From contig CAWBOV010000004.1 of assembly GCA_963790525.1 (NCBI GenBank), forward strand, positions 651,411 through 715,410: a DNA stretch of 64,000 nucleotides, written 5' to 3'. Below, piece by piece: positions 8,354-18,704 of this stretch. The notes under the pieces were generated by a model. The model saw nothing but the letters and a program-made list of their open reading frames with translations, did no database searches and was not told where the DNA came from. The stretch is from CAWBOV01 sp963790525 (GTDB lineage Bacteria; Actinomycetota; Actinomycetes; Mycobacteriales; Jatrophihabitantaceae). Made by a program: the position numbers and the translations under genes. The stretch's first letter is position 1; every line of letters starts with the position of its first letter.

Positions 8354-10975
8354 CATTGACCGTGGCGGGTGCTGTGCCGGTGCCCGCGGGGGTCGGCGCA
8401 GCCGGTGCCCTGCCGGCCGGGGATGTGATGCGCTCCCTGGGCGTCACAGCCGAGGCCGGCCTGTCCGCCGAATCCGTGCGTCGGCAGCAGGCTCGGTGGG
8501 GGCCGAACGCCGTGTCCTCGCATCGCGCCCGGTTCCTGCCCGTGCTGTGGCACCAGCTCCGTTCACCGCTCCTGGCGCTGCTGCTGGTCGCGGCACTGGC
8601 GTCCTACTTCGTCGGCGAACGCAGCGATGCCGTCATCATCAGCGTGATCGTCGCTCTCTCGGTCGGCCTGGGATTCGTCAACGAGTACCGGGCCGAGAAG
8701 GCTGCCGAATCCCTGCACGATCAGATCCACCACGAAGCGACCGTGGTCCGTGACGGCCATGCCTCCAGCGTCGACGTCGTCGATCTCGTGCCCGGCGACA
8801 TCATCCAGCTGCGCCTGGGCGAGATCGTGCCGGCCGACGTCCGGTTGGTCGCCGTGAATTCGCTGGCCTGCGAGGAGTCGGTGCTGACGGGTGAGTCGAT
8901 GCCCGTGGACAAGGACGTCGCGGTCACACCCGAGGGGACGCCGCTGGGCGATCTCACGGGCTGCGCGCTGATGGGTACGGTCGTGCACGCCGGGAGCGCG
9001 GTGGGCGTCGTCGTGGCCACGGGCGCGCGTACGGAGTTCGGCAAGATCGCCGCAGGCCTGAGCACCCATCAGCTCGAGACGGAGTTCCAGGTGGGGCTGC
9101 GGCGGTTCTCGATGCTGCTCGTGTACGTCGCGGGCTCACTGACCACGTCGATCTTCGTCCTCAATGTGGCTCTGCATAAGCCGATCATGGATGCGCTGCT
9201 GTTCTCGCTGGCGATAGCTGTCGGGATCACCCCGCAACTGCTGCCGGCAGTGGTGTCCACGAGCCTCGCCTCCGGATCGCGTCGCATGAGCCGTCGCAAG
9301 GTGCTGGTGAAACGCCTCGTCTGCATCGAGGACCTCGGCAACGTCGACGTCCTGTTCACCGACAAGACAGGCACCCTGACCCTCGGCCGCATCGACTACA
9401 TGCGCGCGGTCCCGGCCGAGGGCACCGACGCCGGCTCGGTACTGCGATCGGGGCTGCTCTGCACGGAGACCTCGAACTACGGCGACCGAGCGGTGGGCGG
9501 CAACCCGCTGGACCAGGCACTGTGGGAATCACCGGCGTCGGCGGCCCACCGTGCCGCACTCGATGAGGTCGAGCGGGTGTCGGTGCTGCCGTTCGACCAC
9601 GACCGGCTGATGGTGTCGGTGCTCGTGCGGGACCGGCAGGGTGCGCTGACGTCGTGACCAAGGGCGCGCCCGAGGCAGTGCTGCGACCGCTGCGTGGGCG
9701 TCCCCGACGACGGCACGGGCCGCGCCTGCGCGCCGAGTTCGCCGCCGGCAACCGGGTCGTCGCGGTCGCCACCCGGGCGGCCACCGAGGCGCGGAGCTCA
9801 GCCCGGCCGACGAGCGCGACCTGCACCTCGCCGGATTCCTCGTCTTTCTCGATCCGCCCAAGCCGGACGCCGCCCGGTCGCTGCAGCGACTGGCCGGGCT
9901 CGGTATCGCGGTCAAGGTCGTCACGGGGGACAACCCGGCGGTCGCGATGAAGGTCTGCCACGATCTCGGGCTGGCGGCACGGTCGCCCTGACCGGCGCCG
10001 ACATCGCGCGCTCGACGATGCAGCGCTCGCGCCGCGATCGCCACGACGACGGTGTTCGCGCGGGTCAGGCCCGAGCACAAGGCGCGGATCGTCCGCGTGC
10101 AGCGCCAGCAGCGGCGGGGCGGTGGCGTTCCTGGGCGACGGCGTCAACGATGCGCTGGCCCTGCATGCGGCCGACGTCGGCATCTCCGTCGACTCGGCCA
10201 CCGACGTCGCCAAGGACGCGGCCGACGTGATCCTGCTGGAGAAGGATCTCGACGTGCTGGCCGACGGCGTCGCCGAGGGCCGGCGGATCTTCGCCAACAC
10301 GATCAAGTACGTGCTGATGGGGACGTCGAGCAACTTCGGCAACATGTTCTCCGCGGCCGGCGCGTCGCTGTTCCTGTCGTTCCTGCCGATGCTGCCCGGC
10401 CAGATCCTGCTCAACAACCTGCTCTACGACTCCAGCCAGCTGGCCATCCCCACCGACAACGTCGACGAGGAGCAGCTGCAGCGCCCCTCGCACTGGGACA
10501 TCAGGTTCATCCGGCGGTTCATGATGGTCTTCGGGCCGCTGAGCTCGGTGTTCGACTTCCTCACCTTCGGCGTCATGCTCTGGGTGTTCCACGCCGCGCC
10601 GCCGAGTTCCGCTCCGGGTGGTTCGTGGAGTCCCTGGCGACGCAGACGCTGGTGATCTTCGCGATCCGCACCCGCCGCGTCCCGTTCTTCCGCAGCCAGC
10701 CGAGCCTGCCGCTGACCCTGGCCGCCCTCGGCGTCGTTGCGGTGGGGGCGTTGCTGCCCGCCACCCCGCTCGCGCACACCCTCGGCTTCAGCCCGTTGCC
10801 GGGCGCCTTCTTCCTCGCGCTCAGCGGCATGGTGGTCGCGTATCTCGTGCTGATCGAGTTCGGCAAGCGGCTGTTCTACCGGACCGCGTACGCGCCGATC
10901 GCGGCACCTGCGCCGCGCGGCACCCGGGCTCGGCACCTGCGCCGTCGCGCCGCGCGGTTCAGCACCGCCGCGTGA
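8350..10975 (+). pseudogene. MgtA-like P-type (IIIB) Mg2+-import ATPase, multiple frame breaks
   Basis: About 870 codons covering a full P-type ATPase. The intact first part (8350-9657) holds the actuator motif LTGESMPVD, the membrane segment GITPQLLPAVVSTSLASGSRRM typical of MgtA/MgtB, and the phosphorylation site LFTDKTGTLT. The nucleotide and P domains follow in changing frames: TKGAPEAVL, a VVTGDNP block near 9925, then FLGDGVNDALALHAADVGIS near 10130. The C-terminal helices end at 10975. About six frame switches lie between 9650 and 10610, each repairable by one base, so indels are likely. The GTG start overlaps a tiny upstream ORF. Confidence 0.8.
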
Positions 10976-11013
10976 GCCGATGACCGACCCGACTCCGGCC
11001 GCGCGGGGTACAC

Positions 11014-11634
11014 GTGGGTAGCTCCACGATCGGACCGGCCTATCTGGTCGGGCTGTTCGGCGTCGTAGCCTCCGGCGCGGTGCTGCCCATGGTCCCGACC
11101 GGGGCCGCCGTGAGTGTGGCAGCTGCGCTGGCCGGGCGGGACGATCCGCTGTTGCTCGTGCTGGTGGCAGCAGGTGCTGCAGGTGCCTACACCGCCGACC
11201 TCGCCACCTATGCCGTGCTCCGCCTCGCCGGGCACCGGGCGATGACCGGGTCCGGACCGCTCACTCGCTGGCTGCACCGCGCACGCCAGGGACATGCGAT
11301 CGACCGGGTCCAGCGCCAGCTCGCCGAGCACGAGCTGCGGACACTGCTCCTGTCGCGGTTGATCCCCGGCGGTCAGCTGCCCGTCCTGCTGGCGGCCGCG
11401 CTGGGCGGCTATCCGTGGCGCCGGTACGCCGTCGCGGACGTCGCCGCTGCCTCGCTGTGGTCGGCGATGTATGCGGCGACCGGCTTGGCGGGCCGAGCGG
11501 TGTTCCCCCGGCGCTGGGAGGGTGCGGCGGCCGGCATCGCCCTGGTGCTGTCGATCAGCGCGGTGGCGTCGCTGATCGCGCGGTCCCGGCGCCGGAAGGC
11601 GTCCGCACGGGCGGACCGGGAAGCGGAGGTGTGA
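11014..11634 (+). CDS. DedA-family (VTT domain) membrane protein
   Basis: A 206-residue integral membrane protein with hydrophobic segments at about 8-28, 30-42, 46-66, 113-130 and 137-160, then a further helix and a basic tail. The LLLSRLIPGGQLPVLLAAALGGYPWRRYAVAD segment matches the R-x-x-P-G re-entrant signature of DedA/VTT proteins, which are linked to lipid flipping and proton-dependent homeostasis. GTG start. It lies 38 nt after the ATPase gene and may be co-transcribed. Confidence 0.7.
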   Translation: MGSSTIGPAYLVGLFGVVASGAVLPMVPTGAAVSVAAALAGRDDPLLLVLVAAGAAGAYTADLATYAVLRLAGHRAMTGSGPLTRWLHRARQGHAIDRVQRQLAEHELRTLLLSRLIPGGQLPVLLAAALGGYPWRRYAVADVAAASLWSAMYAATGLAGRAVFPRRWEGAAAGIALVLSISAVASLIARSRRRKASARADREAEV

Positions 11635-11682
11635 TCGGCCCGCTGGGCACGAACCGGACGCTCGACTCAGTATGGTGAATCG

Positions 11683-12216
11683 GTGGCTGGGCTGGTGCTG
11701 ATCAACGGCGCACCCGGCTCCGGGAAGTCGACGTTGTCGGACCTACTTGCTCAGGACGTGGCGATGACGCTGTCGCTCAACGTCGACGTGGTGAAACACG
11801 CTCTGGGGCGCTGGACAGAGGAGCCTCTCGAGGCCGGCATGCAGGCACGGCGTCTCGCCCTCGCCGTTGCGCGCGAGCACCTTCTGACCGGTCACGGCGT
11901 GGTGATCGGTCAGTATCTGGCGCGGACCGAGTTCATCGAGCAGCTCGAGCAGCTCGCTGCACGCGTCGGTGTGCCGTTCGTCGAGATCGTGCTGGAGCTC
12001 GACGCCGCGACACTGGCCGACAGATTGGCCGCGCGCGCCGCGGCTCCGGACCGCATCGAGCACTCGCAGACCGACCGATCGGTGGGGCCGGAGGACGCGG
12101 AGCACCTCGTCGAGTCGATCCGTGCTCTTCGGACCGCTCGACCCCGAGCCGTCTGGATCGATGCGCGCGGTCCGCTGTCCTCGACGCTCACGAGCGTCCG
12201 CGCAGCCCTCGGGTGA
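11683..12216 (+). CDS. Small P-loop kinase (AAA_33 / zeta-toxin-like fold)
   Basis: A 177-residue protein beginning with a Walker A loop, INGAPGSGKSTLS (about residues 7-19). An NVDVVKHALG segment (substrate Asp) and a C-terminal region rich in Arg/Asp follow, as in small-molecule or nucleoside kinases and chloramphenicol phosphotransferase-like proteins. The substrate cannot be assigned. No antitoxin-like partner sits beside it, so a zeta-toxin role is not supported. GTG start, 48 nt after the DedA gene. Confidence 0.65.
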   Translation: MAGLVLINGAPGSGKSTLSDLLAQDVAMTLSLNVDVVKHALGRWTEEPLEAGMQARRLALAVAREHLLTGHGVVIGQYLARTEFIEQLEQLAARVGVPFVEIVLELDAATLADRLAARAAAPDRIEHSQTDRSVGPEDAEHLVESIRALRTARPRAVWIDARGPLSSTLTSVRAALG

Positions 12217-12338
12217 ACCTGCTCGCGTGCTCAGGCATGACAGTTCACGACGCTGAGCGCCCGTCGCGGGATCTCCGGGCAGCGAGACAGCAGAACGCCC
12301 CCAGCCGGATGGACCGGTTGAGGGCGATTCCGAGACTG

Positions 12339-12411
<73 letters not shown>

Positions 12412-12555
12412 ATCGATGCGCATTGCGCACCGGGAGAGAACGCTATCACGCTCGGCGGGAGCGGCCGAACCGGCCGGCGCGGGCGAGCCGGGGCAACCGG
12501 CAGCCCGTCCGCGCGCATTCGCCCGGGCGGTCCCGGCTACGCAACAATCCTGGGC

Positions 12556-13827
12556 ATGGAGGTTCCGGACCCGCGCGCGCCTCTTGTCGACGTCCCGGAT
12601 CGAGCCGATCAGGGGGCGGTCCGGCGCAACAATCTCGAGCTGGTGCTGCGGCATCTCGCGGCGCGTCGGGACTCGCGGGCGGGTATCGCTGCCAGTGCCG
12701 GCCTCACCCGGGCGACTGTGTCCCGGCTCGTCGCGGATCTGGCCGAGCTCGGGCTGGTGCGCGAGGACGGTCAGCTGGTCACCGGCCAGAACGGCCGCCC
12801 GGGGACCGCGCTGGTCCTGGACGGCCGGCACGTCCTCGGCGTGGGCGTGGAGATCAACGTCGACTACCTCGCGGTCCTGGTCTGCGATCTCGCGGGGACG
12901 ACCCTGCACGAGTACCGCGAGGCCTTCGACGCCCGCGCGGCGGGTCCGGGGCCGACGTTCGAGCGCCTCGCGCGACTGTGTGCCGACGCGCTCGTACCGG
13001 CGGCGGAGCTCGACCGGGCGCCGATCGTCGCCGGCGTCACGCTCGCCGTTGCCGGCGTCGTGGACGCCGTCACCGGCACGCTGCACGAGGCGCCGAACCT
13101 GGGCTGGCACTCGGTGGGCGTCGTCGACCTGCTCACCCGCGCCCTCCCGCTTCCGGGTGCGGTGATGCGGGCGGGCAATGAGGCCAACCTGGCGGCAGCG
13201 GCGGAGTACCGCTTCGGCGCTCACGCGGGCACCGCGGACATGATCTACGTCACCGGTGAGATCGGCGTCGGCGGCGGAATCATCGTGGGCGGGCGGCCCC
13301 TTCTGGGTCGACGGGGTTTCGGCGGCGAGGTCGGCCACATGACCCTCGATCCCCGCGGCCCGGAGTGCGGCTGCGGACGGCGCGGCTGCTGGGAGGCCTA
13401 TGTCGGGCTGGGTGCACTGCTGCGCACCGCGGGACTGGTCCTGCCCGCGGGTAAAGCCTCCCTGGAGGCGACCATGTCCGTCCTGGTTGCCTCGGCTCAG
13501 CGGGGTGACCCGTCGACGCTGGCGGCGCTGGTCGACGTCGGGCGGTGGGTGGGCGTCGGCGCGGCCAACCTGGCCAACATCGTCAACCCGCAGGCGGTGA
13601 TCATCGGCGGGTACTTCGCCCAAGTGGCGGAGTGGCTGCTGCCGGCCGCGTCCGAGACGTTCGCCGCGCACGTACTCGGGCCGCGCGAGCAGGTCGGCGA
13701 GCTGGTGGTGTCGTCGCTGGGCTTCAGCGCCGCCGCGCGCGGAGCGGCGATGACCGCGCTGAACGACGTGTTCCTCGATCCGCTGGTCCACGGCCGCCCG
13801 AGCGGGAGAACCCGGACCCGGACCTGA
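12556..13827 (+). CDS. ROK-family transcriptional regulator / sugar kinase-like protein
   Basis: A 423-residue ROK repressor. An N-terminal winged helix-turn-helix (about residues 25-80, GIAASAGLTRATVSRLVADLAELGLV) precedes the ROK kinase-like domain. That domain has the signature around YVTGEIGVGGGIIVGG, a GEVGHMTLDP motif (substrate HxxE region) and the zinc cluster CGCGRRGCWEAY near residue 275. Such proteins sense sugars and repress catabolic operons. The cognate sugar is not evident, and its neighbours are tRNA genes. Confidence 0.88.
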   Translation: MEVPDPRAPLVDVPDRADQGAVRRNNLELVLRHLAARRDSRAGIAASAGLTRATVSRLVADLAELGLVREDGQLVTGQNGRPGTALVLDGRHVLGVGVEINVDYLAVLVCDLAGTTLHEYREAFDARAAGPGPTFERLARLCADALVPAAELDRAPIVAGVTLAVAGVVDAVTGTLHEAPNLGWHSVGVVDLLTRALPLPGAVMRAGNEANLAAAAEYRFGAHAGTADMIYVTGEIGVGGGIIVGGRPLLGRRGFGGEVGHMTLDPRGPECGCGRRGCWEAYVGLGALLRTAGLVLPAGKASLEATMSVLVASAQRGDPSTLAALVDVGRWVGVGAANLANIVNPQAVIIGGYFAQVAEWLLPAASETFAAHVLGPREQVGELVVSSLGFSAAARGAAMTALNDVFLDPLVHGRPSGRTRTRT

Positions 13828-13870
13828 CTGTGGCCCCCGGGGGACGATCCCCGAGGGCCACCCTGTCTGG

Positions 13871-13944
13871 GGTGAGTGACGGGACTTGAACCCGCGACAC
13901 CCGGGATCACAACCCGGTGCTCTACCAGCTGAGCTACACCCACC
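13871..13944 (-). tRNA. tRNA-His (GTG)
   Basis: A complete minus-strand cloverleaf. The acceptor stem is GTGGGTG/CACTCAC with one G-T pair, plus the histidine-specific extra G(-1) opposite C73. The anticodon loop TTGTGAT gives anticodon GTG, and the T-arm CGGGTTCAAGTCCCG is standard. Confidence 0.95.
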
Positions 13945-14026
13945 ATGTCGTCGGCCGAGGCCGCCGAGCCGCATCAGTCTAGCGGCACCTCAGGCGGAAA
14001 CGGCACCGGGTTGAGCGCCCTGCCGG

Positions 14027-14662
14027 TCAGGCCGGGTCCTCGCCACGCGCTTCGGCGACCATGTCCGCGGTGACGGCCTGTACCTCTGCGGTCGTCGGTC
14101 CCGGCGCGGGGACGAACAGGGTGCGCCGGTAGTACTCCAGCTCCTGGATGCTCTCGATGATGTCGGCCAGGGCGCGGTGCGCGAGCCCCTTCGGCGGCTG
14201 TCCGTAGTAGATGCGCGGGTACCAGCGGCGGGCGAGTTCCTTGATCGAGGAGACGTCGATCATCCGGTAGTGCAGGTGCTCGTCCAGCAGCGGCATGTCG
14301 CGATTCAGGAAGCCGCGGTCGGTGGCGATGGAGTTCCCGCACAGCGGAGCCGTCTTGGCGTCGGGGACGTGCGCCCGGATGTAGGCCAGCACCTGCTCCT
14401 CCGCCTCGGCCAGGGTGGTCCTCGACGCCCGGACCTCCTCGGTCAGCCCGGAGGACGCGTGCATCTCCCGCACGACGGGGACCATGGCGTCCAGCAGGTC
14501 GTCCGGGGCGTTGATGATCACGTCGAGGCCGTCGTCCAGCGGCGTCAGCTCGGCGTCGGTCACGACCACGGCGACCTCGATCAGGGCATCCCGGACGAGG
14601 TCGAGTCCGGTCATCTCGCAGTCGATCCAGACGAGGCGGTCAGCAGAGGCGCGATCGGTCAC
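14027..14662 (-). CDS. orn: Oligoribonuclease (DEDDh 3'-5' exoribonuclease)
   Basis: A 211-residue enzyme that degrades 2-5 nt RNA fragments and pGpG in the cytoplasm. The DEDDh residues are visible: WIDCEMTGLD (first D and E), LCGNSIATDRGFL (D) and the final GLAHRALADIIESI with the catalytic H and D. GTG at 14660-14662 gives the usual N-terminus TDRASADRLVWIDCEMTG; longer upstream reading is unlikely. The pGpG-clearing role is relevant because two diguanylate cyclases lie nearby. Confidence 0.95.
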   Translation of the reverse strand: MTDRASADRLVWIDCEMTGLDLVRDALIEVAVVVTDAELTPLDDGLDVIINAPDDLLDAMVPVVREMHASSGLTEEVRASRTTLAEAEEQVLAYIRAHVPDAKTAPLCGNSIATDRGFLNRDMPLLDEHLHYRMIDVSSIKELARRWYPRIYYGQPPKGLAHRALADIIESIQELEYYRRTLFVPAPGPTTAEVQAVTADMVAEARGEDPA

Positions 14663-14762
14663 AGTGAGGCAGCGTACGCGGAAGCAGTTTGCGCCCGGAA
14701 ACGTCTGCCGCCACCATCTCCGCAAGATTGACACATCGCCCCGCACGGTCGACGGTGGACGC

Positions 14763-15068
14763 ATGCGGGACCTGATCGGTGCGGAGGCCGTCGCCGCCGG
14801 CCTGGCGTCACTCGAGCCGGGCTGGAGCGGCACGTCCGAACGGCTGCGGCGCGAGCTGGAGTTCGCCGACTTCCTCACCGCGGTGCGCTTCATCGACCTG
14901 ATCGCCCCACGGTGCGAGGAGCTGGATCATCACCCGGACCTGACGCTGAGCTGGAGAAGGGTCGGGATCACCCTCACCACGCACAGCGCCGGGGGAGTGA
15001 CCGAGCTGGACCTGCGCCTCGCGGCCGAGATCGATCGCGTGGCCGCCACCCTGGACCGGGTGGGTTAG
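14763..15068 (+). CDS. 4a-hydroxytetrahydrobiopterin dehydratase (PCD/DCoH family)
   Basis: A 101-residue protein of normal family length. It carries the signature ELDHHPDLTLSWRRVGITLTTHS (catalytic His pair and the H-P-D turn) followed by GGVTELDLRLAAEID. The enzyme dehydrates 4a-carbinolamine pterin after aromatic hydroxylase turnover. No hydroxylase is adjacent, and many actinobacterial PCD homologues stand alone. Confidence 0.88.
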   Translation: MRDLIGAEAVAAGLASLEPGWSGTSERLRRELEFADFLTAVRFIDLIAPRCEELDHHPDLTLSWRRVGITLTTHSAGGVTELDLRLAAEIDRVAATLDRVG

Positions 15069-15082
15069 CACCCGGGAGAACG

Positions 15083-16447
15083 TCAGCCCGCGGCACCGAG
15101 GGTGATCGCGTTCCGTCCGGCCGCCTTGGCCTCGTACAGGGCGGCGTCGGCGCGGTTCATCAACCGTTGCACCGTCTCGGCCTCGTCCCACACGGCATAG
15201 CCGATGCTGCAGGTCTCGTCGTCGGGGACGGCGTCCTTCACCAGGCCGAGCACGAGGGCGGCCTGCTCGTCGGAGCACTGCGGCAGCGCGAACGCGAACT
15301 CCTCGCCGCCCCAGCGGGCGATGACGTCCGACGACCGCAGCACCGACCGGCACTGCGCCGCGAACATGCGGAGCAGCTCGTCACCCTGGTGGTGCCCGCG
15401 CAGGTCGTTGTAGGCCTTGAAATGGTCCAGGTCGGCGACCGCCACCGTCAACGGGGTCCCGTCGGCCCGCGCCCGCTCGAGCAACTGGTCCAGCCGGGAA
15501 TGCCAGCCCCTCCGGTTGAGCAGCCCGGTCAGCGGATCGGTGCGGGCCAGGCTCTCCAGATGCGTGATGAGCGACGCCTGCTCCAGCGCCACGGCCGCCT
15601 CCGCCGAGAGCAGGGACACCGCGCGAGCCGATCGGGCGTCGGCCGCGGCGCGGACGCCGTCCCAGACCACGAGCAGCACCCCGACGGTGGCCCCGCGGGA
15701 GACCACCGGCTGCCACAGCGTGGACCCGTCCGCCAGGTCGCCCAGGCGCCCCTGCCAGCCGAACGCCTCCAGGTCGGTGCCGTCCAGGAACAGCGGCTCG
15801 CCGCTCTCGAACACGCGCACCGCCGCCGATTCGGGCCGGAAGGGCACACGCGTCCCGAGGTGGTCGGCGACCGTGGCAGAGGTCACGACGAGGGCGCCGT
15901 CGGCGGGTTCGAACAGGCAGGCGTGCCGGGCACCGCTGAGTTCCTGGCAGCCGTGCACGATGGCACTGCGGGCGTCCTCGCCGCGCTGGATCCGGTGCAC
16001 CACGTCGACCACCGCGGCCAGGCTGGCCTCGGACTCGCGCAGGGACTCCTCACCCTTCTTGCGGTCGGTGACATCCTGCACGTGCGCGATCGTCCAGGGC
16101 TGCCCCTGCGGCCCGTCGGTCATCGTCACGGTGAGCCACGCCCAGCGGATCTCGCCGTCGGGGCGCACGTAGCGCTTCTCCAGGCGCACCACGCCGTCCT
16201 CGGCCGCGCGCAGCAGCTTCTCGGCGTCGCGGTTCGTCGCGAGGTCCTCCGGATGGGTGAACTCCGCGCTGCTCCGCCCCAGCAGCTCGCGCTCCTCCCG
16301 CCCGAAGAGGACGCAGAGCGCACGGTTGGCGGCCAGGAAATGGCCGTGCTCGTCGGAGAGTCCGATGCCGACCGGCGACCCTGCGAACAGGGCGCGGAAG
16401 GGCAGCTCGGCATTGTCCGAACCCGGTTGCACAGACGGCAGCGACAC
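15083..16447 (-). CDS. Diguanylate cyclase with PAS and GAF sensor domains
   Basis: A 454-residue soluble c-di-GMP synthase. A PAS domain (about residues 15-130, with a C-terminal WTIAHVQDVTDRK) is followed by a GAF-like domain (about 150-285) and a GGDEF domain (about 295-450). The active site is RWGGEEFAF. An RxxD inhibitory site (RSSD) lies 5 residues before it, so product feedback inhibition is expected. No transmembrane helix. The gene faces away from the pterin dehydratase, which ends 14 nt from its stop. Confidence 0.93.
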   Translation of the reverse strand: MSLPSVQPGSDNAELPFRALFAGSPVGIGLSDEHGHFLAANRALCVLFGREERELLGRSSAEFTHPEDLATNRDAEKLLRAAEDGVVRLEKRYVRPDGEIRWAWLTVTMTDGPQGQPWTIAHVQDVTDRKKGEESLRESEASLAAVVDVVHRIQRGEDARSAIVHGCQELSGARHACLFEPADGALVVTSATVADHLGTRVPFRPESAAVRVFESGEPLFLDGTDLEAFGWQGRLGDLADGSTLWQPVVSRGATVGVLLVVWDGVRAAADARSARAVSLLSAEAAVALEQASLITHLESLARTDPLTGLLNRRGWHSRLDQLLERARADGTPLTVAVADLDHFKAYNDLRGHHQGDELLRMFAAQCRSVLRSSDVIARWGGEEFAFALPQCSDEQAALVLGLVKDAVPDDETCSIGYAVWDEAETVQRLMNRADAALYEAKAAGRNAITLGAAG

Positions 16448-16509
16448 GACACCCCCGGCTAGACGCGAAGTGTCTCCTACGTTACCGCCGGCACCTGTCC
16501 GCTACCGGA

Positions 16510-18554
16510 TCAGACCTCCACCAGGCCGCGCCGGCGCAGGAGGGGCTCGATGTCGGCCTCCCGGCCCCGCACGGCGCGAAACGCCTCGAGGGAGTCGACC
16601 GACCCCCCGACCGACAGCAGCTTGGTGCGGAACGTGTCGCCGTTGGCCCGCGTCATGCCGCCGTTCTCCCGGAACCACTCGACGGTGTCGGCGTCCAGGA
16701 CCTCGGCCCAGATGTAGGAGTAGTACCCGGCCGAGTACCCGCCGGCGAAGATGTGCTGGAAGTAGCTCGTGCGGTACCGCGGGGGGATCAGCTCGAGGGA
16801 GAGCCCGGCCCGGGTCAGCGCCGCTGCCTCGAACTCCTCCGGGTCGTCCACCCGGTCCCCGGCGCCGAGGCGGTGCCACGCCTGGTCCAGCAGCGTCGCC
16901 GCCAGGTACTCGGTGGTGGCGAAGCCCTCGCCCCACGTCGCGGCGGCCGTGATGGCGTCCACGGTCGCCTGGGGCAGCGCCGCGCCGGTGTCGACGTGGT
17001 GGGCGTAGTTGCCCAGGACCGCGGGCCAGAGCGCCCACATCTCGTTCACCTGGCTCGGGAACTCGACGAAGTCCCGCGGGACGCTGGTGCCGGACAGGCG
17101 GGGGTAGGTCACGTCGGAGAACAACCCGTGCAGGGCGTGGCCGAACTCGTGGAAGAGCGTGGTCAGCTCGTCCAGGGTCAGCAGCGCGGGACTGCCCGCC
17201 GCCGGCTTGGTGATGTTCAGGTTGTTCACCACGACCGGACGGGTGTCGAGCAGGCGGGACTGGTTGACGAAGGAGTTCATCCAGGCGCCTCCGCGCTTGC
17301 CCTCACGGGCGAAGAAGTCGCCGAGGTAGAGCCCGAGCGCTGTGCCACCCGCGTCGCGCACCTCCCACACGCGCACGTCCGGGTGATAGCCCGCGCAGAT
17401 CCTCTCGCAGCGTGAAGGAGATGCCGTAGACCTGCCCTGCGGCGTAGAAGACACCGTCGCGCAGCACCCGCTCCAGCTCGAAGTACGGGCGCAGCCCCGC
17501 GGTGTCGATGGCGTAGCGCTCGGCACGCACCTGCTCGGAGTAGTAGGCCCAGTCCCACGCCGCCAGTTCGACGCCGTCGCGGGCGGCGAACTCCGCCAGG
17601 ACCGCCGCCTCCCGCCGGGCATTGGCGACGGCGGGTGGCACCAGGCGGCCCAGCACGGCGTCGACGTTCGCGCTGGTCCCGGCGGTCTGGTCGGCCACGA
17701 CGAGGTCCGCGTGGGTCGCGAAACCGAGCAGATCGGCGCGCTCGGCCCGCAGCTGCGCTATACGGGCGGCGATGGGGCCGTTCGTCCCACTCACCCGTCG
17801 TCGCCCTCGTGACGGACGCCTCGTACAACCGCTGCCGCAGCTCCCGGTTGCGGAGCACCGACAGCATGGGTTGCCCGCTCGGCAGGATCAACGGGATCAG
17901 GTAACGGGAGTCGTGCCCGCGCGCCGTCGCTTCCGCGGCCGCGCCGGCCACCGCGTCGGGGCTCAGCCCGTCCAGCTCGGCGGGGTCCTCGACGACGACC
18001 GCGGCGGCTTCCATGGCCGCCAGCAGGTTCTGGTTGAACCGGGTGGACAGCGTGGAGATCTGCTGATTGAGCTCACGCAGTCGCGCGTGTCCGCCCGCGT
18101 CCAGCCGGGCGCCCGCGAGGACGAAGTCGGTGTGCAGCCGCTCGACGAGGGTGACCGACTCCGCGTCCAGGCCGGCGTCGTGCCGGGAGGCGAACACCGC
18201 GTCGAGCCTGGCGAACAGCGCCGGGTCCAGATGGATCGCGTCGCTGTGCGCCGCCATCCGCGGCGAGTAGGTCGTCTCGAGCTCGCGCAGTTCGGGCGTC
18301 GCCGCGGAGGAGACGAGGTTGAAGAAGAGGTTCGCAGCCCTGGTGAGCAGCGCCCCGGACCGCTCCAGGGCGACCACGGTGTTGGCGAAGGTCGGCGGTG
18401 CCGGGTCGGCGACGATGGCCGCGATCTCCTGCAACTGCTCGGCCATGCCGGCATCGAGCGCCGGCGCGTAGTGCGCCGTCTCCACGTCTGCGAACGGCGG
18501 CAGTTCGAACGGCAGCGACGATGGTTCGAACAGCGGATTCACAGCGGACGTCAC
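16510..18554 (-). pseudogene. M3-family oligopeptidase (peptidyl-dipeptidase Dcp-like), two frame breaks
   Basis: About 680 codons of a thimet-type zinc peptidase. The N-terminal part (18554 to about 17800) has the conserved ERSGALLTRAANLFFNL region. The middle (17790 to about 17400) has the AAWDWAYYSEQVRAERYAID block. The last part holds the catalytic HEFGHALHG zinc motif and GYSAGYYSYIWAEV. Each frame switch is repaired by one base, so the gene is probably functional. The enzyme trims dipeptides from short peptides in the cytoplasm. Confidence 0.88.
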
Positions 18555-18704
18555 ATCCGGTCCTCTCGTACGGGCGGGACTCGTGGGGGAGCAAGTTGAT
18601 CACATCGCACCGGCGACGCGCACCGCGACCCGGCGCTCTCGACGGCGCGCCACGGTCGGCGCCGACGATCGCAACCGACTACGGTACGTAATGCACCGCG
18701 GGGG

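Noticed and set aside
11683..12216. Zeta-toxin reading of the small P-loop kinase
   Set aside because: No epsilon-like antitoxin gene is next to it and the toxin-specific residues could not be recognised; a general kinase call is safer.
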